This document shows, piece by piece, positions 19,476-27,560 of a stretch of 64,000 nt of DNA (positions within the stretch are counted from its first letter, which is position 1; every line of letters starts with the position of its first letter). The notes under the pieces are model-generated. The model ran no database searches. It was not told the DNA's origin and saw nothing but the letters and a program-made list of their open reading frames with translations. Location of the stretch: NCBI RefSeq assembly GCF_024519455.1, contig NZ_JALJRY010000012.1:62001-126000 (forward strand), written 5' to 3'. Source of the DNA: Streptomyces sp. STR69. GTDB taxonomy: Bacteria > Actinomycetota > Actinomycetes > Streptomycetales > Streptomycetaceae. The translations under genes and the position numbers were made by a program.

Positions 19476-20195
19476 ATGACGGACCGTAGGGACGAACTCG
19501 CCGTAAATCTGGCGAAAGTCGAGGAGCGCATCGCCGCCGCCTGTGCCGCGGCCGGGCGGAAGCGCGAAGAGGTGACCCTGATCGTGGTCACCAAGACCTA
19601 TCCGGCGAGCGACGTACGAACGTTGGCCGAACTCGGTGTGCGTCATGTCGCAGAGAACCGGGACCAGGACGCCGCCCCGAAGGCGGCCGAATGCGCGGAT
19701 CTGCCGCTGAGTTGGCACTTCGTCGGCCAGTTGCAGACCAACAAGGTGCGATCCGTGGCCGGTTACGCCGATGTCGTGCAGTCGGTCGACCGGGCCCGGC
19801 TCGTGACCGCGCTGTCGAAGGAGGCCGAGCGCTCCGGGCGCGAACTGGGCTGTCTCATCCAGGTCGCGCTGGACGCGGGAGTCAGCGGGCGGGGCGAGCG
19901 CGGTGGCGTCGGACCGGGCGGCATCGGGGAGTTGGCCGACCTGGTGGCCGACTCCCCGGGGCTGCGGCTCGACGGTCTGATGACCGTCGCTCCGCTCACC
20001 GGGGAGTACGCGGGACGCCAACAGGAGGCGTTCGGGCGGTTGATGGATTTGTCGACTGACCTGCGCCGAGCCCATCCGGCTGCGAACATGGTGTCGGCAG
20101 GGATGAGTGCGGACCTCGAACAGGCCGTGGCAGCCGGAGCGACACATGTACGCGTCGGCACTGCGGTACTCGGCGTCCGCCCCAGGCTCGGGTAA
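19476..20195 (+). CDS. ylmE: YggS/YlmE family pyridoxal-phosphate homeostasis protein
   Basis: 239 aa from ATG 19476. TIM-barrel protein that binds PLP through a lysine (VTKTYP, residue ~38) without known catalysis; loss disturbs vitamin B6 and amino acid balance. Other motifs: VAENRDQDAAPKA (usual form ENYVQE, here altered), WHFVGQLQTNKV, GLMTVAPL and the phosphate site SAGMSADLEQAVAAGATHVRVGTAVLG. Commonly placed between ftsZ and sepF in Gram-positives. Confidence 0.9.
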   Translation: MTDRRDELAVNLAKVEERIAAACAAAGRKREEVTLIVVTKTYPASDVRTLAELGVRHVAENRDQDAAPKAAECADLPLSWHFVGQLQTNKVRSVAGYADVVQSVDRARLVTALSKEAERSGRELGCLIQVALDAGVSGRGERGGVGPGGIGELADLVADSPGLRLDGLMTVAPLTGEYAGRQQEAFGRLMDLSTDLRRAHPAANMVSAGMSADLEQAVAAGATHVRVGTAVLGVRPRLG

Positions 20196-20323
20196 CGTCG
20201 CCAGGAAGTCGGACCACAGCAGAAAATATGGTCATTGCCGCCGCAGGCGGGCTTAACGACCTCGTGGATCGCGGGCACTTGGCAGTCGTCAGCCGATCCA
20301 CCACAGAGCGGAGGACTCAGAGA

Positions 20324-20965
20324 ATGGCCGGCGCGATGCGCAAGATGGCGGTCTACCTCGGCCTCGTGGAGGACGATGGGTACGACGGCCGGGGTTTCGA
20401 CCCCGATGACGACTTCGAACCCGAACTGGACCCGGAGCCCGAGCGGGACCGTCGACGGCACGAGCCGTCGCACCAGGCGCACAGTTCACATCAGTCCCAA
20501 AGGGACGAACCGGTACGAGTGGTACAGCCTCCGGCCCCTCGCGACCCGGTGTCCCATTCCGCTTCACTGGGTGCGGAATCAGGGCGTCCGGCGCGCATCG
20601 CGCCCGTGGCATCCATCACACAAGAACGCCAGTCCCTGGAGAAGAACGCACCGGTGATCATGCCCAAGGTCGTGTCGGAACGAGAGCCTTACCGGATCAC
20701 CACACTTCACCCCCGGACCTACAACGAGGCCCGTACCATCGGGGAACACTTCCGTGAAGGCACCCCGGTGATCATGAATCTGACTGAGATGGATGACACA
20801 GACGCCAAGCGACTTGTCGACTTTGCGGCCGGTTTGGTGTTTGGTCTTCACGGCAGCATCGAGCGGGTGACGCAGAAGGTGTTCCTGTTGTCGCCTGCTA
20901 ACGTCGATGTCACGGCGGAGGACAAGGCCCGCATCGCAGAGGGCGGGTTCTTCAATCAGAGCTGA
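20324..20965 (+). CDS. sepF: cell division protein SepF
   Basis: 213 aa. Start ATG 20324 has GGAGGA eight bases upstream; a longer frame from 20228 lacks one. The N-terminal amphipathic MRKMAVYLGLVED anchors the membrane; an acidic then Arg/His/Pro-rich linker follows; the C-terminal DUF552 core (ITTLHPRTYNEARTIGEHF, MTEMDD-like NLTEMDDTDAKRLVDFAAGL) polymerises and binds the FtsZ tail. Serves as the FtsZ membrane anchor in actinomycetes, which lack FtsA. The 128-base gap upstream may hold a promoter. Confidence 0.95.
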   Translation: MAGAMRKMAVYLGLVEDDGYDGRGFDPDDDFEPELDPEPERDRRRHEPSHQAHSSHQSQRDEPVRVVQPPAPRDPVSHSASLGAESGRPARIAPVASITQERQSLEKNAPVIMPKVVSEREPYRITTLHPRTYNEARTIGEHFREGTPVIMNLTEMDDTDAKRLVDFAAGLVFGLHGSIERVTQKVFLLSPANVDVTAEDKARIAEGGFFNQS

Positions 20966-21015
20966 GACAGACAGCCGCTAGGAAGCACGGAACAGGGGAG
21001 AGGGAAACACAGACC

Positions 21016-21306
21016 ATGAGCGTGTTCGCGCAGGTGATCTACATCGCGCTGATGGTGTTCCTCATCGTGCTCATCTTCCGGTTGGTCATGGACTACGTCT
21101 TCCAGTTCGCCCGCTCATGGCAACCCGGCAAGGCGATGGTGGTCGTTCTGGAGGCCGCCTACACTGTCACCGATCCACCGTTGAAGCTTCTACGGCGGTT
21201 CATTCCGCCGTTGCGTCTCGGGGGCGTGGCGCTCGACCTGTCCTTCTTCGTCCTGATGATCATCGTCTACATCTTGATCTCTATCGTGGGCAATCTCGCG
21301 GGGTGA
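21016..21306 (+). CDS. sepG: YggT/YlmG family membrane protein (SepG)
   Basis: 96 aa from ATG 21016 after AGGGGAGAGGG. Two hydrophobic segments (VIYIALMVFLIVLIFRLVMDYVF and LDLSFFVLMIIVYILISIVGNLAG) flank the loop DPPLKLLRRFIPPLRLGG, the YggT signature. In S. coelicolor the homologue at this position is reported to help place FtsZ and organise nucleoids in sporulation. Lies between sepF and divIVA. Confidence 0.88.
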   Translation: MSVFAQVIYIALMVFLIVLIFRLVMDYVFQFARSWQPGKAMVVVLEAAYTVTDPPLKLLRRFIPPLRLGGVALDLSFFVLMIIVYILISIVGNLAG

Positions 21307-21358
21307 CAGTGGACGATACGGTCTTGCCGACTGCCGATGACTACGTTGAGGTGAAGAG

Positions 21359-22618
21359 ATGCCGTTGACCCCCGAGGACGTGCGGAACAAGCAGTTCACG
21401 ACCGTCCGCCTCCGAGAAGGCTATGACGAGGACGAGGTTGATGCCTTCCTCGACGAGGTCGAAGCCGAACTGACGCGCTTGCTCCGCGAGAACGAGGACC
21501 TGCGCGCCAAACTGGCCGCGGCCACGCGTGCCGCTGCCCAGAACCAGCAGAACATGCGCAAGCCCCCGGATCAGGACCAGCAGCAGGGCGGCATGCAGCA
21601 ACAGGGGATGCCCCAGCAGGGCATGCCCCCGCAAGGCATGCCGCAGCAGGGCATGCGCGGTCCGGGCGCCCCGGTGCCCGCCGGCATATCGGGCCCGCCG
21701 CAGCAGCAGATGGGCGGCCCCATGGGCGGCCCGCCCCAGCTGCCGAGCGGTGCCCCGCAGCTGCCGCCCGGCCCCGGCCAGGGTGGCCCGCAGGGCCAGG
21801 GTCCGATGGGGCAGGGCCCCATGGGCCAGGGTCCGATGCAGGGCCAGATGGGCCAGGGCCAGATGGGTCAGGGCCCGATGCAGGGCCAGATGCAGCAGAT
21901 GGGCCAGGGCCCGATGCAGGGTCAGATGGGCCAGCCCCCCATGCAGCAGCAGATGGGCATGGGCGGACCCATGGGCGGCGGCATGCCGCAGCAGGGCCCC
22001 GGTGGCGACAGCGCCGCCCGTGTCCTCTCGCTGGCCCAGCAGACCGCCGACCAGGCGATCGCCGAGGCCCGTTCCGAGGCCAACAAGATCGTCGGCGAGG
22101 CCCGTTCGCGCGCCGAGGGTCTTGAGCGTGACGCCCGTGCCAAGGCCGACGCCCTGGAGCGGGACGCGCAGGAGAAGCACCGCGTCGCGATGGGCTCCCT
22201 GGAGTCCGCCCGCGCCACGCTGGAGCGCAAGGTCGAGGACCTGCGCGGCTTCGAGCGCGAGTACCGCACGCGTCTGAAGTCCTACCTGGAGTCCCAGCTG
22301 CGCCAGTTGGAGACCCAGGCCGACGACTCGCTGGCTCCGCCGCGTGCTCCGGCCGCCGCGTCGCTTCCGCCGTCCCCGGCGCCCTCGATGGCCCCGGCCG
22401 GCGCGAGCGCCCCGTCGTACGGCGGCCCGCAGGGTATGGGTGGCATGGGCGGCATGGGAGGTGGCCCGGCTCCGGCCGGTCCGTCCTACGGCGGCCAGCA
22501 GCAGATGTCCCCGGCGATGACTCAGCCGATGGCTCCGGTACGGCCGCAGGGCCCCTCCCCGATGGGCCAGGCTCCCTCGCCCATGCGCGGCTTCCTGATC
22601 GACGAGGACGACAACTGA
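21359..22618 (+). CDS. divIVA: polar growth determinant DivIVA
   Basis: 419 aa from ATG 21359 (GAGGTGAAGAG upstream). Coiled-coil protein that gathers at hyphal tips and drives apical growth and branching. The N-terminal membrane-targeting domain (MPLTPEDVRNKQFTTVRLREGYDEDEVDAFLDEVE) is standard; a first coiled coil (to ~residue 60) is followed by a Gln/Met/Gly/Pro-rich region (~75-215) made of PMQGQMGQG-like units, then the second coiled coil (RVLSLAQQTADQAIAEARSEANKI onwards) and a flexible Pro/Gly/Met tail ending in MRGFLIDEDDN. The insert makes it longer than DivIVA of most Gram-positives. Confidence 0.95.
   Translation: MPLTPEDVRNKQFTTVRLREGYDEDEVDAFLDEVEAELTRLLRENEDLRAKLAAATRAAAQNQQNMRKPPDQDQQQGGMQQQGMPQQGMPPQGMPQQGMRGPGAPVPAGISGPPQQQMGGPMGGPPQLPSGAPQLPPGPGQGGPQGQGPMGQGPMGQGPMQGQMGQGQMGQGPMQGQMQQMGQGPMQGQMGQPPMQQQMGMGGPMGGGMPQQGPGGDSAARVLSLAQQTADQAIAEARSEANKIVGEARSRAEGLERDARAKADALERDAQEKHRVAMGSLESARATLERKVEDLRGFEREYRTRLKSYLESQLRQLETQADDSLAPPRAPAAASLPPSPAPSMAPAGASAPSYGGPQGMGGMGGMGGGPAPAGPSYGGQQQMSPAMTQPMAPVRPQGPSPMGQAPSPMRGFLIDEDDN
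21571..22000 (+). repeat. low-complexity tandem repeats inside divIVA
   Basis: Imperfect units of 12-18 bases such as CAGGGCCAGATG and CAGGGTCCGATG recur in frame and encode Gln-Gly-Met/Pro repeats. They keep the reading frame, so unit number can vary without a frameshift. Confidence 0.8.
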
Positions 22619-22654
22619 CCGGCCTCTAGTACGCCTTGGGCGTCGGCAGCGTTC

Positions 22655-22696
22655 AAAGGGCGGGGCCCCCGGAATCTTCCGGGGGCCCCGCCCTTT
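22655..22696. terminator. strong bidirectional terminator after divIVA
   Basis: Perfect 20-bp inverted repeat: AAAGGGCGGGGCCCCCGGAA (22655-22674) and its complement at 22677-22696, with a 2-base loop and short A/T runs at both ends. It separates divIVA from the convergent ileS gene. Confidence 0.85.
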
Positions 22697-22707
22697 TGCG
22701 TGCGGTT

Positions 22708-22759
22708 CCTTCAGGGGCGCGGGGCTGTATCGATTTGCGGCTCCGCCGCGTGGGCGCAC
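22708..22759. repeat. dispersed Streptomyces intergenic repeat, truncated copy
   Basis: Begins TTCAGGGGCGCGGGGCTGTA and runs on through GGCTCCGCCGCGTGGGCGCA. The first 16 bases also begin the element at 62604. I recognise this GGGGCGCGGGG family as frequent in intergenic DNA of Streptomyces genomes; that is recall, not a search. Confidence 0.5.
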
Positions 22760-22788
22760 GTTTCCAGGTCCCACCCGAGCCAATGAGC

Positions 22789-22823
22789 AAGGGCCCAGCC
22801 TCCTCCACGGAGACCGGGCCCTT
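22789..22823 (-). terminator. probable ileS terminator
   Basis: AAGGGCCC (22789-22796) and GGGCCCTT (22816-22823) pair, extended inward with mismatches by CTCC/GGAG. It lies about 20 bases after the ileS stop. Confidence 0.6.
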
Positions 22824-22840
22824 TCTCACACCAGTGGTGT

Positions 22841-25800
22841 CTACGCCTTACGCAGGCGGAACACCAGCGACAACCCCTCGTCCGTGAACGGCACGCCGTA
22901 CGCGTCGTCCGCCTCGCCCTGGGTGAAGTCCAGGGCCAACACCTCGTCGGCGATCAGCTGAGCGTGCTCGGCCAGCGCGGAGATGACCTCAGGGTCGGTC
23001 GACGTCCAGCGCAACGCGATCCGGTCGGCCACGTCCAGGCCGCTGTTCTTGCGGGCCTCCTGGATCAGCCGGATCGCGTCACGGGCCAGGCCCGCCTGCC
23101 GCAGCTCCTCCGTGATCTCCAGGTCGAGGGCGACCGTCGCCCCCGAGTCGGACGCCACGGACCAGCCCTCGCGCGGGGTCTCTGTGATGATCACCTCATC
23201 CGGAGCCAGCGTGATGGTCTCGCCGTCCACCTCGACGGTCGCCGTGCCCTCGCGCAGGGCGAGGGACAGGGCAGCCGCGTCGGCGTTCGCGACGGCCTTC
23301 GCGACATCCTGGACGCGCTTGCCGAACCGCTTGCCCAGGGCGCGGAAGTTGGCCTTCGCCGTGGTGTCGACCAGCGAACCGCCGACCTCGCTCAGCGAGG
23401 CGAGCCCCTCGACGTTCAGCTCCTCCGTGATCTGCGCGTGCAGTTCGCGGTCCAGGGCGGCGAAGCCCGTAGCCGCGATCAGCGCGCGGGACAGCGGCTG
23501 GCGCGTCTTGACGCCCGACTCCGCGCGCGTGGCCCGGCCCAGCTCCACCAGACGCCGTACGAGGACCATCTGCTTCGACAGCTCGGGGTCGATGACGGAC
23601 AGGTCCGCCTCCGGCCACGAGGACAGGTGGACGGACTCCGGGGCGCCCGGGGTCACCGGGACGACGAGGTCCTGCCAGACCCGCTCGGTGATGAACGGGG
23701 TCAGCGGGGCCATCAGTTGCGTGACCGTCTCGACGACCTCGTGCAGGGTGCGCAGCGCGGCCTTGTCGCCCTGCCAGAAGCGGCGACGCGAGCGGCGGAC
23801 GTACCAGTTGGAGAGGTCGTCGACGAACGCGGAGAGGAGCTTGCCCGCGCGCTGGGTGTCGTAGGACTCCAGAGCCTGTGTCACCTGGTCGGTGAGCGCG
23901 TGGAGTTCGGACAGCAGCCAGCGGTCCAGGACCGGGCGGTCGGCCGGGGCCGGGTCCGCCTCGCTCGGCGCCCAGTCGGACGTGCGCGCGTACAGGGCCT
24001 GGAAGGCGACCGTGTTCCAGTACGTCAGGAGGGTCTTGCGGACGACCTCCTGGATCGTGCCGTGGCCCACCCGGCGGGCTGCCCACGGGGAGCCGCCCGC
24101 CGCCATGAACCACCGCACAGCGTCCGCCCCATGGCGGTCCATCAGCGGGATCGGGTCCAGGGTGTTGCCCAGGTGCTTGGACATCTTGCGGCCGTCCTCG
24201 GCGAGGATGTGGCCGAGACAGACCACGTTCTCGTACGACGACTTGTCGAAGACCAGGGTGCCGACGGCCATCAGCGTGTAGAACCAGCCGCGGGTCTGGT
24301 CGATGGCCTCGCTGATGAACTGCGCCGGGTAGCGGGACTCGAAGAGTTCCTTGTTCTTGTGCGGGTAGCCCCACTGCGCGAACGGCATCGAACCCGAGTC
24401 GTACCAGGCGTCGATGACCTCGGGCACGCGCGTCGCCGTCTCGCCGCACTGGGGGCAGGCGAAGGTGACCGCGTCGATGAACGGGCGGTGCGGGTCCAGG
24501 GCCGACTGGTCGGTGCCGGTCAGCTCGGTCAGCTCCGCGCGGGAGCCGACGACCGTGAGGTGGTTGTCCTCGCAGCGCCAGATCGGGAGCGGGGTGCCCC
24601 AGTAACGGCTGCGGGACAGCGCCCAGTCGATGTTGTTGTTCAGCCAGTCGCCGTACCGGCCGTGCTTGACGGTGTCCGGGAACCAGTTGGTGTTCTCGTT
24701 CTCCTGGAGGAGGCGGTCCTTGACGGCCGTGGTGCGGATGTACCAGGAGGGCTGCGCGTAGTACAGGAGCGCGGTGTGGCAGCGCCAGCAGTGCGGGTAA
24801 CTGTGCTCGTACGGCACGTGCTTGAAGAGCAGACCGCGGTCCTTGAGGTCCTCGGTGAGCTTTTCGTCGGCCTTCTTGAAGAAGACACCGCCCACGAGCG
24901 GGACGTCCTCGGCGAAGGTGCCGTTCGGGCGGACCGGGTTCACGACCGGCAGGCCGTACGCGCGGCAGACCTTGAGGTCCTCCTCACCGAAGGCGGGGGA
25001 CTGGTGGACCAGCCCCGTACCGTCCTCGGTCGTCACGTACTCCGCGTTCACCACGTAATGCGCCGGCTCCGGGAACTCCACGAGCGCGAACGGACGTTGA
25101 TACGTCCAGCGCTCCATCTCGGTGCCGGTGAAGGTCTCACCGGTGGTCTCCCAGCCCTCGCCGAGGGCCTTGGCGAGCAGCGGCTCGGCTACGACGAGCT
25201 GCTCCTCGCCGTTCGTCGCGACGACGTAGGTGACCTCGGGGTGGGCGGCGACGGCGGTGTTGGACACCAGCGTCCAGGGCGTCGTCGTCCACACCAGGAG
25301 TGCGGCGCGGCCGGCCAGCGGACCGGAGGTGAGCGGGAAACGGACGTACACGGAGGGGTCGACGACGGTCTCGTAGCCCTGCGCCAGCTCGTGGTCCGAG
25401 AGGCCCGTCTGGTCGCGCGGGCACCAGGGGGCGACGCGGTAGTCCTGGACCAGCAGGCCCTTGTTGAAGATCTCCTTGAGCGACCACCAGACCGACTCGA
25501 TGTACTCGGGGTCCATCGTGCGGTACGCGTCTTCGAGGTCGGTCCAGTACCCCATGCGGGTCGTCAGGGCCTCGAAGGCGTCGGTGTGCCGGGTCACGGA
25601 CTCGCGGCACATGGCGTTGAACTCGGCGATGCCGTACGCCTCGATGTCCTGCTTGTCGGTGAAGCCCAGCTCCTTCTCGACCGCGAGCTCCACCGGGAGA
25701 CCGTGGCAGTCCCAGCCGGCCTTGCGGCCCACGTGGTAGCCGCGCATGGTCCGGAAGCGGGGGAAGACGTCCTTGAAGACGCGCGCCTCGATGTGGTGGG

Positions 25801-25978
25801 CGCCCGGCATGCCGTTGGCCGTGGGCGGGCCCTCGTAGAACACCCACTCGGGGCGCCCCTCGGACTGGTCCAGGGTCTTGGCGAAGATCTTCTGATCGCG
25901 CCAGAAGTCGAGCACGGCGTGCTCCAGCGCGGGCAGGTCGACCTGGGCGGGCACCTGGCGGTACGTCGGCGTTGTCAT
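22841..25978 (-). CDS. ileS: isoleucyl-tRNA synthetase, IleRS2 type with altered GxHH signature
   Basis: 1045 aa from ATG 25978. Class I enzyme charging tRNA-Ile. The class signature that normally reads HxGH is G59-A-H61-H62 here (ANGMPGAHHIEAR). KMSKS reads K598-M-S-K-H (GRKMSKHLGN). The CP1 editing domain is present (TTPWTLVSN, GTGLVHQSPAFGEEDL), as are GWDCHGLPVE and the C-terminal tRNA-binding and extended domains; length fits the eukaryote-like IleRS2 class. IleRS2 enzymes resist mupirocin, and swapped GxHH forms have been reported as hyper-resistant. Regulated by a T-box leader directly upstream. Whether it is the only ileS in the genome cannot be seen. Confidence 0.95.
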   Translation of the reverse strand: MTTPTYRQVPAQVDLPALEHAVLDFWRDQKIFAKTLDQSEGRPEWVFYEGPPTANGMPGAHHIEARVFKDVFPRFRTMRGYHVGRKAGWDCHGLPVELAVEKELGFTDKQDIEAYGIAEFNAMCRESVTRHTDAFEALTTRMGYWTDLEDAYRTMDPEYIESVWWSLKEIFNKGLLVQDYRVAPWCPRDQTGLSDHELAQGYETVVDPSVYVRFPLTSGPLAGRAALLVWTTTPWTLVSNTAVAAHPEVTYVVATNGEEQLVVAEPLLAKALGEGWETTGETFTGTEMERWTYQRPFALVEFPEPAHYVVNAEYVTTEDGTGLVHQSPAFGEEDLKVCRAYGLPVVNPVRPNGTFAEDVPLVGGVFFKKADEKLTEDLKDRGLLFKHVPYEHSYPHCWRCHTALLYYAQPSWYIRTTAVKDRLLQENENTNWFPDTVKHGRYGDWLNNNIDWALSRSRYWGTPLPIWRCEDNHLTVVGSRAELTELTGTDQSALDPHRPFIDAVTFACPQCGETATRVPEVIDAWYDSGSMPFAQWGYPHKNKELFESRYPAQFISEAIDQTRGWFYTLMAVGTLVFDKSSYENVVCLGHILAEDGRKMSKHLGNTLDPIPLMDRHGADAVRWFMAAGGSPWAARRVGHGTIQEVVRKTLLTYWNTVAFQALYARTSDWAPSEADPAPADRPVLDRWLLSELHALTDQVTQALESYDTQRAGKLLSAFVDDLSNWYVRRSRRRFWQGDKAALRTLHEVVETVTQLMAPLTPFITERVWQDLVVPVTPGAPESVHLSSWPEADLSVIDPELSKQMVLVRRLVELGRATRAESGVKTRQPLSRALIAATGFAALDRELHAQITEELNVEGLASLSEVGGSLVDTTAKANFRALGKRFGKRVQDVAKAVANADAAALSLALREGTATVEVDGETITLAPDEVIITETPREGWSVASDSGATVALDLEITEELRQAGLARDAIRLIQEARKNSGLDVADRIALRWTSTDPEVISALAEHAQLIADEVLALDFTQGEADDAYGVPFTDEGLSLVFRLRKA

Positions 25979-25984
25979 CAGCGA

Positions 25985-26285
25985 GCTTCCTCCGGCGGAC
26001 TTTCTGCCTTCCGTCCGGAGGGACGAGAGCTACGACTTTCCGTACGCCGTGTGCGGCGCGCTCCCGCGGTACCACCCTCCTTGGCTCCCCGGTGCACCCT
26101 GCGCACCAGTGAGCCCCCTCATTGGGGTCGCGATACCGGGTCTACTGGCCACGGCCGGTCGGCTGCGGCTTTCTTCCGGCGGCTCCGGGGTGATCTTCAC
26201 GTCGCGCTCGCCCCCGGGCTTCCACCGTCCCCGGGTCGCTCTGGGCTGCGTACGCCGCTACTCGTCCCCATCCACGCTTCTCGCT
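25985..26285 (-). promoter_or_regulatory. T-box riboswitch leader of ileS (isoleucine, translational type)
   Basis: On the minus strand the leader contains the T-box core AGGGTGGTACCGCG (26065-26078), an AGTA-type motif early in Stem I (GACGAGTAGCGG near 26255), and a specifier-loop sequence GTGAAGATCACC whose ATC triplet (26192-26194) matches Ile. Downstream, GTCCCTCCGG can pair with the ribosome site GCCGGAGGAAGC just before the ileS ATG; I see no U-run terminator. This fits actinobacterial ileS leaders that respond to uncharged tRNA-Ile by freeing the ribosome site rather than by attenuation. Confidence 0.88.
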
Positions 26286-26291
26286 CCGCCC

Positions 26292-26297
26292 AGTGTA
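26292..26297 (-). promoter_or_regulatory. -10 box for the ileS T-box transcript
   Basis: TACACT on the minus strand sits about 7 bases before the inferred leader start. No clear -35 hexamer is seen at 16-18 bases upstream. Confidence 0.4.
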
Positions 26298-26516
26298 CGG
26301 GCCCGCGCCGACAGCGGCCGACCGGTTTTGCGGGGGGCTCGGCGGGTGCTTCGCGCGGAGGCTTCCCGGCCTGCCGTATGACTCGAATGGCGCTGAACGC
26401 GCGTTCGAGATCCTGGGTGCCGAGCCCGGCGGATTACCCGGCGGGGAGCTGGGCACAACGCATGAAGGCTCGCCGCGCGGGGCCGGAGGGGTGGACGAAT
26501 CGGGCGGCGTGCCCCG

Positions 26517-26545
26517 TTGCCGCGGGACTCAAGTCGATTTATCGT
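26517..26545 (+). promoter_or_regulatory. probable promoter of the DksA-like gene
   Basis: TTGCCG (26517-26522) and TATCGT (26540-26545) with a 17-base spacer, placing the start of transcription about 43 bases before the ATG at 26595. The rest of 26298-26516 shows no gene or repeat I can support. Confidence 0.5.
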
Positions 26546-26594
26546 CCCAGCACGATTCGCGTGCGTGATCACAAAATGTGAAGGGGCCGCGGCC

Positions 26595-27485
26595 ATGGTG
26601 GCGAAGAAGACCGCAACGAAGAAGACCGCGGCGAAGAAGGCGGTCGCTACGAAGGCGGCTTCTTCGGAGAAGGCGACCGGTTCGAAGAAGACGACCGTGA
26701 AGGGAACGGCCGCGAAGGCGACGGCTGCGGATGCGAAGAAGACGGCACCGAAGAAGACGGCTCCCAAGAAGGCGGCTGTGAAGAAGACGGCAGCCCCGAA
26801 GGCGGCCGTCGCCCTGAGCGAGTCCCCGAAGGGCACCGCTACCAGGACGACCACGAAGTCGACCGCCAAGAAGTCGGCCTCGAAGTCGACGGCCGAGTCG
26901 ACGGCGACCGGCAGGACGACGAACAGCGCGAAGCGCACGAAGAGTGCGGCCAAGAAGGCAACGGCGGGCGCGGCGCGGGCCGCGGAGCAGACGGGAGCCA
27001 CGACGGTGGTTGCGAAGAAGACTTCTGGTACGGCCACGGCGGCGAAGACACCCGTTCCCAAGGCGCGGCTCGCCGCGGCGGCCGGGCCGGGCGAACTGGC
27101 GGTCCGCCCGGGCGAGGCCCCTTGGACGCCTCAGGAGGTCGAGGAGGCCCGCACCGAGCTGCAGGCCGACGCCGAGCGGCTGAGCGAGGAGATCACGTCC
27201 ACCGAGCGGGCCCTCGCCGGTCTGATGCGGGACTCCGGGGACGGCGCCGGCGACGACCAGGCCGACACCGGCACCAAGAACATCACGCGGGAGAGCGAGA
27301 TGGCGCTCGCCGCCAACGCGCGCGAGATGCTGATCCAGACCGAGCGCGCCCTCGGGAAGCTGGACGCGGGCACCTACGGCCTGTGCGAGAACTGCGGCAA
27401 CCCCATCGGCAAGGCGCGCATGCAGGCCTTCCCGAGGGCCACCCTGTGCGTCGAGTGCAAGCAGAAGCAGGAACGCCGGTACTGA
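26595..27485 (+). CDS. TraR/DksA-type C4 zinc-finger protein with histone H1-like lysine-rich N-terminus
   Basis: 296 aa from ATG 26595 (AAGGGG nine bases upstream). Residues ~1-175 are almost only Lys, Ala, Thr and Ser in KKTA/KKTAAKK/APKKTA repeats, like histone H1 tails and Streptomyces HupS-type tails. Residues ~195-296 form a coiled segment (WTPQEVEEARTELQADAERLSEEI) and the zinc finger C264-x2-C267-x17-C285-x2-C288 (YGLCENCG ... TLCVECK). DksA-like fingers bind RNA polymerase; the basic tail suggests nucleic acid binding. The combined role is not known. Monocistronic-looking, followed by lspA after 75 bases. Confidence 0.85.
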   Translation: MVAKKTATKKTAAKKAVATKAASSEKATGSKKTTVKGTAAKATAADAKKTAPKKTAPKKAAVKKTAAPKAAVALSESPKGTATRTTTKSTAKKSASKSTAESTATGRTTNSAKRTKSAAKKATAGAARAAEQTGATTVVAKKTSGTATAAKTPVPKARLAAAAGPGELAVRPGEAPWTPQEVEEARTELQADAERLSEEITSTERALAGLMRDSGDGAGDDQADTGTKNITRESEMALAANAREMLIQTERALGKLDAGTYGLCENCGNPIGKARMQAFPRATLCVECKQKQERRY

Positions 27486-27560
27486 ACGCCGGTACAGAGG
27501 GCGCCGAGAGGTGTGCCGTACCCTCTTCCTCAGTCAGGTACCTAGGTTCGAGGGACTCAC

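Noticed and set aside
21571..22000. CRISPR-like array
   Set aside because: The repeats are short, contiguous and in frame within divIVA; there are no unique spacers or cas genes.
22964..26581. 1205-codon open frame on the plus strand opposite ileS
   Set aside because: Shadow of the high-GC ileS frame: low-complexity His/Arg/Val-rich product with no domain, while the minus strand has every IleRS motif.
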